Positions 8,490 through 17,324 of a stretch of DNA of 64,000 bases are shown here, piece after piece. The notes under the pieces are model-generated. The model did not search any database. It saw nothing but the letters and a program-made list of their open reading frames with translations, and was not told where the DNA came from. The position numbers and the translations under genes were made by a program. The stretch comes from Acidobacteriota bacterium. GTDB lineage: Bacteria > Acidobacteriota > Vicinamibacteria > Vicinamibacterales > SCN-69-37. Location of the stretch: NCBI GenBank assembly GCA_016716905.1, contig JADJUS010000015.1:29788-93787 (forward strand), given 5' to 3'. Within the stretch, counting starts at the first letter, position 1, and each line of letters begins with the position of its first letter.

Positions 8490-8737
8490 AAATCGCGCTC
8501 ATCGTCGTGTTTGTCCTCTACGGCTTTCCGCTCTGGTCGCTGCGGTATCGCTGGCGCTCCACCGTTTACCGAACGACCGGCTGGCAGATCAATGTCTTGC
8601 CCTGGTTCGGTCACGACATCGCCGCGCTCTTCACCAACCGGTATTTCGTTACTGACGACGAGCGACGCATGGCGCGTCGATTCCGTTGGTACCTGGGCGG
8701 CTACGTCACGCTGCTGGGGCTGATCCTCGGAACGTGA
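8486..8737 (+). CDS. Small membrane protein, last gene of the CarH-type operon
   Basis: The 83-residue product has a hydrophobic N-terminal helix (about 3-20) and a second one near the C-terminus (about 68-82), with a basic loop between ('RRMARRFRW'). It is translationally coupled to the regulator gene by an ATGA overlap. I do not recognise a named family. Its position suggests a membrane accessory to the lipid-modifying enzymes. Confidence 0.7.
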   Translation: MKIALIVVFVLYGFPLWSLRYRWRSTVYRTTGWQINVLPWFGHDIAALFTNRYFVTDDERRMARRFRWYLGGYVTLLGLILGT

Positions 8738-8752
8738 GGGACAGACGCACGC

Positions 8753-10084
8753 TCACTTCTGGCCGCCGAACTGCTGGAACGGCTCCAGATCGAGAAATTC
8801 GCTGTGCTGACTGATATCGAGGCCGATCGCCTCCTGCTCCACGGGCACGCGCAACGTGAGTAATCGATCGGTCACCCAATAGAGCACGTATGACATCACG
8901 AACGCGAAGGCGGTGACCAGGACCAGGGCGACGAGGTGAAACAGCATGGTCCGCGTCTCGCCAGACATCAGCCCCACGTCGCGCGCCAGGAGTCCGGTAG
9001 CCAGCATGCCCACCATGCCGCCCACACCGTGGCAGGGAAACACGTCGAGCGTGTCATCAAGCGTTGACTTTGACTTCAGGTGCACGGCCCAGTTGCTCAC
9101 CACCGCGGCCAACACGCCGATGAATACACTGTGTCCGATCGACACGAATCCGGCAGCCGGTGTAATGGCCACAAGGCCAACCACGGCACCGATGCACGCG
9201 CCAAGTGCGGATGGCCGTCGCCCGCGGGCGACGTCGAACAGGAGCCACGTCATCATGGCCGCGGCCGATGCCGTATTGGTCGTCACCACCGCCATCGCCG
9301 CGGTGGCATTGGCGCCGAGTGACGACCCGGCGTTGAACCCGAACCAGCCGAACCACAACATGCCGGTGCCGAGCAGGACGTACGGAATGTTCGATGCGAC
9401 GTGCGGGCTGCCGTCCATGTGCACGCGGCGGGGACCGAGGAAGATCGCCCCTGCCAGCGCCGCGACACCCGCAGACATGTGCACGACCGTGCCCCCGGCG
9501 AAGTCGAGGACGCCCCACTGCCGCAGGAACCCTTCCGGATGCCACGTCCAGTGTGCGAGCGGGCAATACACAAAGATCGTGAACAGCGTCATGAACACCA
9601 GATACGAGGAGAAGCGGACGCGCTCGGCAAACGATCCGGTGATGAGCGCCGGAGTGATGACCGCGAACTTCAACTGGAACATCGCGAACAACGCGAGGGG
9701 AATCGTGGGCGCGAGGTCGGGGTGAGTGGCGCTACCCACACCCCGGAACATGAAAAATGTCATCGGGTTGCCGATGAGGCCGTGGTAACTGTCTCCAAAC
9801 GCGAGGCTGAATCCGAACACGATCCAGATCAGACTCACCACGCCGAGCGCCACAAAGCTCTGCAGCATGGTGGAAATCACGTTCTTCCTGCTGACCATGC
9901 CGCCATAAAAAAATGACAGCCCCGGCGTCATGAGCAGCACGAGGCACGTGGCCGTCAGCAACCAGGCGGTGTCGCCTGAGTCGATCGGGCCGCCCGTCAC
10001 AACTGGCGCCGACTCCGGAACAAACAGGGCCACCAGCGCACACAGCACCAGAATCAGAAATGGAATGGATTTCGTCAGGGTCAT
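8753..10084 (-). CDS. amtB: AmtB-family ammonium transporter
   Basis: The 443-residue protein has an N-terminal signal-like helix, the Amt signature 'DTAWLLTATCLVLLMTPGL' with 'FFYGGMVSRKNV', and both pore histidines ('TVVHMSAG' and 'FPCHGVGGMVGM'). Eleven or so membrane helices fit the family. It conducts ammonium into the cell. I prefer the ATG at 10084; an upstream in-frame GTG at 10096 is possible. No GlnK/PII gene adjoins it, although amtB and glnK are usually paired. It is convergent with the CarH-type operon. Confidence 0.93.
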   Translation of the reverse strand: MTLTKSIPFLILVLCALVALFVPESAPVVTGGPIDSGDTAWLLTATCLVLLMTPGLSFFYGGMVSRKNVISTMLQSFVALGVVSLIWIVFGFSLAFGDSYHGLIGNPMTFFMFRGVGSATHPDLAPTIPLALFAMFQLKFAVITPALITGSFAERVRFSSYLVFMTLFTIFVYCPLAHWTWHPEGFLRQWGVLDFAGGTVVHMSAGVAALAGAIFLGPRRVHMDGSPHVASNIPYVLLGTGMLWFGWFGFNAGSSLGANATAAMAVVTTNTASAAAMMTWLLFDVARGRRPSALGACIGAVVGLVAITPAAGFVSIGHSVFIGVLAAVVSNWAVHLKSKSTLDDTLDVFPCHGVGGMVGMLATGLLARDVGLMSGETRTMLFHLVALVLVTAFAFVMSYVLYWVTDRLLTLRVPVEQEAIGLDISQHSEFLDLEPFQQFGGQK

Positions 10085-10141
10085 GGCAACGCGCAAAATA
10101 TTATCCTGCGCGTCGTCGTGCGGGAAGAAGCCCGAAAAGAA

Positions 10142-11035
10142 CTAGTGGAGCCTGAACTCCATCTGGATCACCACCAGGATCGGCACCGCCTGCCCCTGGA
10201 AACGTCCAGGGCGGAACAGCCACTGCCGGGCCGTCTTCATCGCTTCTTCATCCAGACCAAATGCGCGATCGAGCGACTTGCTGATCCGCACCTCGGTGAT
10301 GACGCCATTGGTGCCCACCACGGCTTCGAGTTCCACCATGCCCTGAATCTTGGCGCGCATGGCCTCGGGTGTGTATTTGGGATCGATTTGGCGAAGGATG
10401 GTCGGGTTGGTCACGCCGCTGCCCGGTCGCATCGCGCCGCCGCCGAACCCGCCGCCGGTGCCGTCACCAATACCAGAGCCGCGTCCTGGCCCGGTGCCCG
10501 TGCCCACGCCCGTGCCACCACCGCCACCGGTGCCGGCTCCCAATGAGGGCGCAGCCGTGAGTCCCGACATCGTACCGGCCGTCGGCATGACCGCAGCCAT
10601 CTGTACCGGCGCGACCAGCGCAGGGGGCGGCGGGACATCCACCTTGACTGGCTCAATCACCGGCGGCTTCGGTAATACGGCTTTCATTTCGAGTTTGGCC
10701 GGGGGCGTCGGAGAGGAGTTGCCGCCACCGCCGCCACCGCCGCCTGGACCGGCCGCCTGCACAAACACCAGGTTGTATTTTTCAATGGGCGTCGGCTGTG
10801 CAGCTTCCGGAGCCGGACGCAGCGCCAGGATCAGGAAGAACAGTGCGACCGCGCCGCCGTGGAGTGCGACAGACGTTGAGAACGCGCGCCCCATCTTGTG
10901 ATGCGCGGGCGGCTGAAACATCGAACTTGCGCCGAGCCAGCCCTGCTCAACCTTGAGGGGAGCCGGAACGGTAGCCACAGGTGGCACAACAGGCCCACCG
11001 GGTACCGGCACGTTCGCAGGTGCGTTAGCGCTCAT
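10142..11035 (-). CDS. TonB-family energy-transducer protein
   Basis: From the ATG at 11035 the protein is 297 residues: a cytoplasmic N-terminus, one membrane helix (about 50-72), a Pro-rich linker, two Gly-rich stretches (around 95-105 and 165-200) and a TonB C-terminal domain ('IDPKYTPEAMRAKIQGMVEL...'). TonB-like proteins pass proton-motive force to outer-membrane transporters. No ExbB/ExbD genes are in the window. A frame extension to 11074 exists but lacks support. The Gly-rich inserts resemble those in other proteins of this window. Confidence 0.85.
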   Translation of the reverse strand: MSANAPANVPVPGGPVVPPVATVPAPLKVEQGWLGASSMFQPPAHHKMGRAFSTSVALHGGAVALFFLILALRPAPEAAQPTPIEKYNLVFVQAAGPGGGGGGGGNSSPTPPAKLEMKAVLPKPPVIEPVKVDVPPPPALVAPVQMAAVMPTAGTMSGLTAAPSLGAGTGGGGGTGVGTGTGPGRGSGIGDGTGGGFGGGAMRPGSGVTNPTILRQIDPKYTPEAMRAKIQGMVELEAVVGTNGVITEVRISKSLDRAFGLDEEAMKTARQWLFRPGRFQGQAVPILVVIQMEFRLH

Positions 11036-11148
11036 CGGACTGGGTGTCACCCCAAGTATACGCATCTCGGCCATTTATGGTGAATACTGCAAAAGCAATG
11101 CCCTCCGGCCTGTGCCAGGGGGTGGTAGAATGCACGTGGAGTGTCCCC

Positions 11149-11313
11149 ATGTTCGGCAGCCTTGGTGTTCCCGAGTTACTCATCATCCTTTTCATCGTGA
11201 TCCTGGTGTTTGGCGCCAGCCGCCTGCCCGAATTGGGCAAGGGGATCGGCAAGGGCATCCGGAACTTCAAGGACGCGACGAAAGACGGCCTGACCGACAA
11301 GCGCGACTCGTAA
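11149..11313 (+). CDS. tatA: Sec-independent translocase subunit TatA/E
   Basis: The 54-residue protein begins 'MFGSLGVPELLIILFIVIL', has a short membrane helix, the hinge 'FGASRLPELGKGIGKGIR' and an amphipathic helix with 'FKDATKDGL'. This is the canonical TatA/E layout, at the short end of the family. TatA oligomers form the pore for folded proteins with twin-arginine signals. A GTGGAG lies about 8 bp upstream of the ATG. It stands alone; TatB and TatC are not in the window. It is convergent with selB. Confidence 0.92.
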   Translation: MFGSLGVPELLIILFIVILVFGASRLPELGKGIGKGIRNFKDATKDGLTDKRDS

Positions 11314-11324
11314 GAGCCGTTGGG

Positions 11325-13241
11325 CTAAATCACGAGCCGCTTGTCGCCTGCGCGGCGGGTCACTCGTTCTCTGTCGAGATACTCCAACAGGGGGATCGCA
11401 AACTTCCTGCTCACGCCAAACCGTGCCTTCGCCGACGCCACGTCAATGGTGGCGCCCGAACCGAGGCCCTTGACCTCCGCCTTAAGCGCCGTCAGCGTAT
11501 CGGCGTGAAACCACAACACATCAAGACGTTGCACGCGACCTGCACTCTGCAGCGCGTGCAGTGCCTTCTGCACCACGGATGGTGACGCCTTGGCGAGCAG
11601 CGCAAGCGCGGCCACGTCTGGCGGCTGCACGCCCGCCGCCTTCAGGCCATCGTCGATTACCTGGCGCACGCGGGCATCATCTCCGGTCACGACGCGTGTA
11701 TGCGACGCGAGCGCGAGGCGCTCGGTGCCCACCACCGCGGCACCCAATCCGGACAGGAGCGTCTCAAACACATCACCCGCCGCCACATGCGCACGCACCA
11801 CCTCACGCGGCACGCCCACCTCGCCCGGGTGGTCGCGATGGAACGCGGCAAGCTGCGCGACGATGGCCGCGCGGGCCGCGGTGGCCGCAGCCGCGTCCAC
11901 ATGCCGGTCGGTGCTGTGTATCGCGTTGCCATCGGTCACGAGTCTTCGGAGGATGGCGTCGGCTTTGCCCGGGCTCAGCCCACCGCGGCGCACGAGATCA
12001 CCCGCAGTAAGGCCTCGAAGCGCAGCATCGCTGAGCCAGGTCGTGACCCACGCGATCGAATCGTCAGCCGTCAAGGCCGCCAGCCGAGCCGCGGCGCCCT
12101 TGCGCCGAACTCCACCCGCCGCAGGCTCCGGATCCAGGACCACTGCGCCGCCGATGGTCATCACCGGCGACGCCGCGCGCAGCACCAGCCGATCCCCGCG
12201 CGTCAACACGGCGGGCGACGCCAGACGCAGGCGCGCGAGCGCCTGCCCACTCGGCGGCACTTCCACGTCGCTCGCGCCGGGGGGCACCGGCGTCCAGGCG
12301 TCAGCCGGCCGCGCGCGCACGGATGCAATCGACACCCGGCCCAACCAATCACCGGTGCCTTGATGCACGCGCACTCGCGCCCCGTGGCGCAGCGGCCGGG
12401 CGCCCGGCAGCAACTCGAGGCGCACGTCCACGCGTCGCGTCACGGCCAGCGTGCCTGGTGTGGCCAGGGTCATCCCGCGGGTCACCTCGGCGAGTGTCAC
12501 GCCCCCAAGGTTCACGGCCACGCGTTGGGGCGCTGCCACCGATGCGGTCGTGCGCCCGTGCACCTGTAACCCGCGCACCCGCACCGGTTGGCCACCCGGC
12601 AACACCGCCAGCGCATCCTCGTCGTGCAGCGCACCAGAGACCAGTGTGCCGGTCACCACGGATCCAAACCCGCGGATGCTGAAGGCGCGATCGATCGGCA
12701 GCCGCGTGATGCCGCGCTCGGCCACCGGCGGCGCCTCTGCCACCAGCCCGGCAATCGCCTCTCGCAAACGGTCCAGTCCCTGCCCCGTGTGAGCCGACAC
12801 CGCGATGACGGGCGCGGCCTCAAGCGCACTACCCGCCACAAGCTCGCGCGCTTCAAGTTCCGCCAGCTCGATGGTGTCTGCGTCGGCGGCATCGGCCTTG
12901 GTGATGACGATGAGGCCGCGCGACATGCCGAGGAGTCGGCAAATCTCGAAGTGCTCACGGGTCTGCGGCATCACCGACTCGTCGGCGGCCACGACGAGCA
13001 GCACGGCGTCCAACCCTCCGGCGCCGGCCAGCATGGTGCGCACGAATTTTTCGTGACCCGGCACATCCACAAACGCGACCTCGACGTCGCCGATGGTGGC
13101 GTGCGCAAACCCAAGCTCGATCGTGATGCCCCGCGCCTTTTCTTCCTTCAGGCGATCGGGATCGGTGCCGGTGAGCGCCTGCACCAGCGCGCTCTTGCCG
13201 TGGTCGATATGCCCCGCCGTGCCGATGACCAGCGTCTTCAC
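11325..13241 (-). CDS. selB: Selenocysteine-specific elongation factor SelB
   Basis: From the GTG at 13241 the product is 638 residues: 'IGTAGHIDHGKSALVQALTG' (P-loop), 'KARGITIELGFA' (switch I), 'DVPGHEKF' (G3), 'TKAD' (G4), beta-barrel domains, then C-terminal winged-helix repeats that bind the SECIS hairpin. This is the full SelB layout, distinguishing it from EF-Tu. The upstream 42 codons lie in the palindromic repeat and are unlikely to be translated. selA, selD and selC are not in the window. The gene lies downstream of rnr on the same strand. Confidence 0.92.
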   Translation of the reverse strand: MKTLVIGTAGHIDHGKSALVQALTGTDPDRLKEEKARGITIELGFAHATIGDVEVAFVDVPGHEKFVRTMLAGAGGLDAVLLVVAADESVMPQTREHFEICRLLGMSRGLIVITKADAADADTIELAELEARELVAGSALEAAPVIAVSAHTGQGLDRLREAIAGLVAEAPPVAERGITRLPIDRAFSIRGFGSVVTGTLVSGALHDEDALAVLPGGQPVRVRGLQVHGRTTASVAAPQRVAVNLGGVTLAEVTRGMTLATPGTLAVTRRVDVRLELLPGARPLRHGARVRVHQGTGDWLGRVSIASVRARPADAWTPVPPGASDVEVPPSGQALARLRLASPAVLTRGDRLVLRAASPVMTIGGAVVLDPEPAAGGVRRKGAAARLAALTADDSIAWVTTWLSDAALRGLTAGDLVRRGGLSPGKADAILRRLVTDGNAIHSTDRHVDAAAATAARAAIVAQLAAFHRDHPGEVGVPREVVRAHVAAGDVFETLLSGLGAAVVGTERLALASHTRVVTGDDARVRQVIDDGLKAAGVQPPDVAALALLAKASPSVVQKALHALQSAGRVQRLDVLWFHADTLTALKAEVKGLGSGATIDVASAKARFGVSRKFAIPLLEYLDRERVTRRAGDKRLVI

Positions 13242-13250
13242 GTTCGGATG

Positions 13251-13554
13251 TTCACCATGAAGGTCCATGAAGATCCATGAAGATTCACCAGATGTCGGGC
13301 GAGCACTCTGAAAGCGCGGGGTTGAGGGCCCGGCTCCGCCGGGGCCGCACGATCGGAGGGACGTCACACACGAACGCAGCGCAGGGCAAAACGACCTCTG
13401 AGGTAATTACCGTCGCACAATTACCGGTAATTACCTCAGAGGTCGTTTTGATCTCCCGGCTGTGTTCGTGTGTGACGTCCCTCCGATCGCGCGTGCCGCC
13501 GAAGGCGGCACTCAACCCCGCGCCTTCATGGAGCTTCATGTCCTTCATGGTGAA
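13251..13554. repeat. Long imperfect inverted repeat, family A copy 1 (about 304 bp)
   Basis: It fills nearly the whole rnr-selB gap. The ends are TTCACCATGAAGG and its reverse complement, and each arm is about 140 bp. Shared arm blocks include GATCGGAGGGACGTCACACA and AAAACGACCTCTGAGGTAAT. Each arm also has its own small hairpin, and these differ: a CCCGGCTCCGCCGGG type on the left and a GCCGCCTTCGGCGGC type (in arm orientation) on the right. The centre is CGTCGCACAATT-like. No reading frame is supported. A second copy is at 51333-51607 and a core-only copy at 25484-25566. Confidence 0.9.
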
Positions 13555-13561
13555 TATCCTG

Positions 13562-15880
13562 TCAGCGCTTCTTGCCGCGTGCGGCTTTCTTGAAGGCGCG
13601 CTCGCGCGGGCCCGGGCGCTTGCTGCTCTTGGCGGCGGGCTTGCCGCGTGTGGCTGGGCGCCGCTCGCCCTTGCGGGACTCGGGCTTGCGGGGCTCGGCG
13701 CGGCTGTGGCGCGGGCCTCGATTGCGCTCGGATTGCCTCACGGCGTCGAGAATTTCCGTGAGCCCGAGATCGATCAGGCGGCGTTCAAGATCGACGCGAA
13801 TCAACTGCACGGCCACTTTGTCGCCCAGCCGATAGGTGCGGCCGTTCTTTTCGCCCCGCAGCAAGTGGGCCTTCTCGATGAACCGATAGTAGTCGTCGGC
13901 CATCGTGGACACATGGACCATGCCTTCGACGAAGTGCTCCACCAGTTCGATGTGCAAGCCAAACGCCGTGACGCCGGTGACAAACCCGGTGAATTCGTCG
14001 CCGACTTTGTCGGCCATGAACCGCACCTTCTTCCACTGCACCAGTTCCCGCTCGGCATCCACGGCGCGGCGCTCGCGCTCTGACGTGTGCCGGCCAACTT
14101 CCGGCAGGTCCTCGGTCAGCTCGGCGCGCCGTTCTTTCGAGACGCCATGACGCGACTCGCGCAGGGAACGATGGACGACGAGGTCCGGGTAGCGACGGAT
14201 CGGCGACGTGAAATGCGCATAGTGCGCCGTGGCCAGACCGAAGTGGCCCACCGGCGTCGGATCGTAGCGGGCCTTCTGCATCGTGCGCAGCATCAGCATC
14301 GCGATCGGCTTTTCTTCCGGTTTGCCCTTGATCTTCTCCACCAGCTTCTGGAAATGCCTGGGCTCGAGGTTGTCGGCCGGTCCCGACAGCGAATACCCGA
14401 GCGCGCCGATGAACTCCTCGAAGCTCTCCACCTTCAACGGGTCGGGCGCTTCGTGAATGCGATACAGCGTGGGCATGCCGTGCGTTTCGAGATGTTCGGC
14501 CACGGTCTCGTTCGCCAACAGCATGAACTCTTCGATCAGGCGATGCGCGACGTTCCTCTCAGCGGCCACAATCGCGGCCATCTCGCCATCTTCGCCAAAC
14601 TGGATTTCCGATTCCTTCAGATCAAAATCCACCGAGCCGCGACGCCGCCGGCGCTGGTTGAGGATCTCGAATAGCGCGTGCATTCGCTCGAACATCGGCA
14701 CCAGCGCGTGGTACTTCGCGCTGACGACTGGATCGCGGTCCGTCAGGATCTGGCTCACTTCGGTGTAGGTCATGCGCGCGTCACTGTGGATCACGCCGTC
14801 ATGCATCTCGTAGCGCACCACGCTACCGTTGCGCTGATCCACCTCCATCAGGCACGACTGCACCAGACGATCGACTCGCGGCTTCAGGCTGCACAGCCCG
14901 GTGGAGAGCTCTTCCGGGAACATATGCACCGCGCGCTCAGGGAAATACACCGACGTGCTGCGCTCGTACGCATCTTCGTCGAGCGCAATCCCCTCTGTCA
15001 CGTAGTGCGAGACGTCGGCAATGTGCACGGCCAGCCAGTAGTTGCCATTGGCCAACCGGTCAATCGAAATGGCGTCGTCGAAATCGCGCGCGTGCTCGCC
15101 GTCGATGGTGACGGTCTGCCACTCGCGGAAGTCGGTGCGGCGCTCACGGTCGCGCGGTTTGACTTCGGTGCCAAGCCGAGTCGCTTCGGCCACGGCCGCG
15201 GCACTGTGCACATCCGAGATGTTGTATTTGCGGATGATGACGGTCGTATCCACGCCTGGCGCGTTCACATCACCCAGCACTTCGGTAATCCGCCCCTGCG
15301 CCGGACGGGTGGCGGTGGGCCACGTCGTAATCGTCAGCGTCACCATCTCGCCCGGCTTCGCCCCGAGCGCAGCGCCCGGCATCACCTCCACGTCCATCAC
15401 CAGCCGGCGGTCGAAGGGCACGACGAACCCGCGCTTCTGCGCGTCCACTTCATACCGGCCCACCACCGACGATGTGCCACGCTCGAGGATGCGCACAATG
15501 CGGCCTTCGGCCCGGTTGTCGTCGCGCGAACGTTCCACGCGCACCACCACCCGGTCGCCATGCATGGCCTGGTTGAGGTTGGCGCCTGCAATGAAGATGC
15601 TGGTGGGGCCGTCTTCGGGTGGCCGCTCCGCGTCCACAAACCCGAACCCGCGCGGATTCGTCGACACGCGGCCGACCACCAGATTCATCCGGTCTGGCAG
15701 GCCGAATCGGGCGCCCCGAATCTCAATTAACTCGCCGGTGTCCACCAGGCGACCGAGGGCGCGTTTGAAGGAGGCCCTCTCTTCCCGCGGCCACTTCAGC
15801 CGCTGCAGCAGTTCCTTGACCGTGGCCGGATGGTCCACTTTGTCCCGGATCTGCTCCAAAATCTGTTCGTCTGACTGCAT
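13562..15880 (-). CDS. rnr: Ribonuclease R
   Basis: The 772-residue exoribonuclease has an N-terminal helix-turn-helix region, cold-shock OB folds (about 65-220), the RNB catalytic domain with the Asp cluster 'HARDFDDAIS' (near residue 260), a C-terminal S1 domain and a Lys/Arg-rich tail ending in 'KKAARGKKR'. It degrades structured RNA 3' to 5' in the cytoplasm and takes part in rRNA and tmRNA quality control. The length matches E. coli RNase R closely. Confidence 0.95.
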   Translation of the reverse strand: MQSDEQILEQIRDKVDHPATVKELLQRLKWPREERASFKRALGRLVDTGELIEIRGARFGLPDRMNLVVGRVSTNPRGFGFVDAERPPEDGPTSIFIAGANLNQAMHGDRVVVRVERSRDDNRAEGRIVRILERGTSSVVGRYEVDAQKRGFVVPFDRRLVMDVEVMPGAALGAKPGEMVTLTITTWPTATRPAQGRITEVLGDVNAPGVDTTVIIRKYNISDVHSAAAVAEATRLGTEVKPRDRERRTDFREWQTVTIDGEHARDFDDAISIDRLANGNYWLAVHIADVSHYVTEGIALDEDAYERSTSVYFPERAVHMFPEELSTGLCSLKPRVDRLVQSCLMEVDQRNGSVVRYEMHDGVIHSDARMTYTEVSQILTDRDPVVSAKYHALVPMFERMHALFEILNQRRRRRGSVDFDLKESEIQFGEDGEMAAIVAAERNVAHRLIEEFMLLANETVAEHLETHGMPTLYRIHEAPDPLKVESFEEFIGALGYSLSGPADNLEPRHFQKLVEKIKGKPEEKPIAMLMLRTMQKARYDPTPVGHFGLATAHYAHFTSPIRRYPDLVVHRSLRESRHGVSKERRAELTEDLPEVGRHTSERERRAVDAERELVQWKKVRFMADKVGDEFTGFVTGVTAFGLHIELVEHFVEGMVHVSTMADDYYRFIEKAHLLRGEKNGRTYRLGDKVAVQLIRVDLERRLIDLGLTEILDAVRQSERNRGPRHSRAEPRKPESRKGERRPATRGKPAAKSSKRPGPRERAFKKAARGKKR

Positions 15881-15898
15881 TCTCTTATCTCTTGTGCG

Positions 15899-16007
15899 GC
15901 TGTGCTAGGTGCTGGTGTGCTGGGTGCTGGGTGCTGTGTGCTGTGTGCTGTGTGCTGATGTGCTGGGTGCTGGGTGCTGGGTGCTGGGTGCTTGGTGCTG
16001 ATGTGCT
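15899..16007 (+). repeat. Tandem heptamer array (GTGCTGG/GTGCTGT)
   Basis: About fifteen 7-bp units of GTGCTGG or GTGCTGT, with a few interruptions (GTGCTGAT), fill the space between the divergent rnr and ECF sigma genes. It lies where promoters for both would be expected. A related heptamer (GTGCTCA) array follows the sigma gene at 16677. Confidence 0.9.
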
Positions 16008-16083
16008 TAAGTGTAGTCCCCACCCAACCGGGCGGGGGGTTTGGAGGTCTACTCCGGTGGTGCCGAAGGTTGTCGCGATAGCC

Positions 16084-16748
<665 letters not shown>

Positions 16749-16766
16749 TAGAGTGAGGAGAGATCG

Positions 16767-17306
16767 ATGGATGAAATCAATCGCGTCGCGCGGATGATGG
16801 TCGACGCCGAACCGGCGGTCGATCTGGCCGCTCGCATTCGTGCGCGGCTCGACCAGGTGCAGAGACACGGGCGCGCGCCATCGTGGTGGCGAGTGGCCGT
16901 GCCGCTGGGCGCGGTGGCTTCGCTTGCGCTCGCGATCGGCTTCGCCGTCCAGGGTCCAGGGTCCAGGGTCCAGGGCTTGCCCGCCGTAGCGCACAGCGCG
17001 GAGGCGGGTCCAGAAGTCCAGGGTCCAGAGTCCAGAGTCCAGGGTCCTTCCGACAGTTCGCCATTTCGGACATTGCCCCCACTTCGCCATTACAGTGGCG
17101 CGCAGCGCTCATCAGTGAGCGCGCTGTCAATGGAAGAATCGGCGTGGATGGAGCGTCGGATTGCGGCGCTCGAGCCGGTTGATGCGTTGCGGATGGAACA
17201 CCTGACGTATGAATCGATCCAACCTGAAGCGCTCTCGATCACTCCACTCCTCTTGACGGCGATGCGCACGGATGGTGCGGACATCGATCGCCAGAACAAC
17301 CGGTAA
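16767..17306 (+). CDS. Single-span membrane protein, candidate anti-sigma factor, carrying in-frame repeats
   Basis: The 179-residue product has a cytoplasmic N-terminus (1-46), one membrane helix (about 47-62) and an extracytoplasmic C-terminus. It follows the ECF sigma gene, so an anti-sigma role is inferred from position; no zinc-binding anti-sigma motif is visible. Residues about 62-95 are encoded by GTCCAGG/GTCCAGA heptamers (giving repeated VQGP/SRVQG), and residues about 95-110 by a fragment of palindrome family B. The C-terminal part ('WMERRIAALEPVDALRMEHL') looks like ordinary protein. The middle appears to be repeat DNA taken into the gene. Confidence 0.65.
   Translation: MDEINRVARMMVDAEPAVDLAARIRARLDQVQRHGRAPSWWRVAVPLGAVASLALAIGFAVQGPGSRVQGLPAVAHSAEAGPEVQGPESRVQGPSDSSPFRTLPPLRHYSGAQRSSVSALSMEESAWMERRIAALEPVDALRMEHLTYESIQPEALSITPLLLTAMRTDGADIDRQNNR
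16951..17045 (+). repeat. Heptamer array inside a coding gene (GTCCAGG/GTCCAGA)
   Basis: Two blocks of GTCCAGG or GTCCAGA units flank a GC-rich spacer containing CCCGCC and its partner GGCGGG. All of it stays in frame in the candidate anti-sigma gene. The same heptamer occurs between genes at 48109-48141. Confidence 0.85.
17050..17093 (-). repeat. Partial copy of palindrome family B inside a coding gene
   Basis: Read on the minus strand, it begins GTAATGGCGAAGTGG and continues with AATGTCCGAAATGGCGAA. It matches the outer part of the right arm of the complete element at 17978-18189, with a handful of differences. It encodes part of the candidate anti-sigma protein. Confidence 0.75.
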
Positions 17307-17324
17307 CTTTTTCCAAGGAGCGTT

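Noticed and set aside
13242..13367. 42-residue N-terminal extension of SelB
   Set aside because: It is encoded by the palindromic repeat and precedes the GTP-binding domain by more than in other SelB proteins.
15899..16007. Possible CRISPR array
   Set aside because: Units are 7 bp and contiguous, with no spacers; no cas genes are in the window.
16767..17306. Calling the candidate anti-sigma gene a pseudogene because of its repeats
   Set aside because: The frame stays open through every repeat and resumes ordinary protein sequence afterwards.
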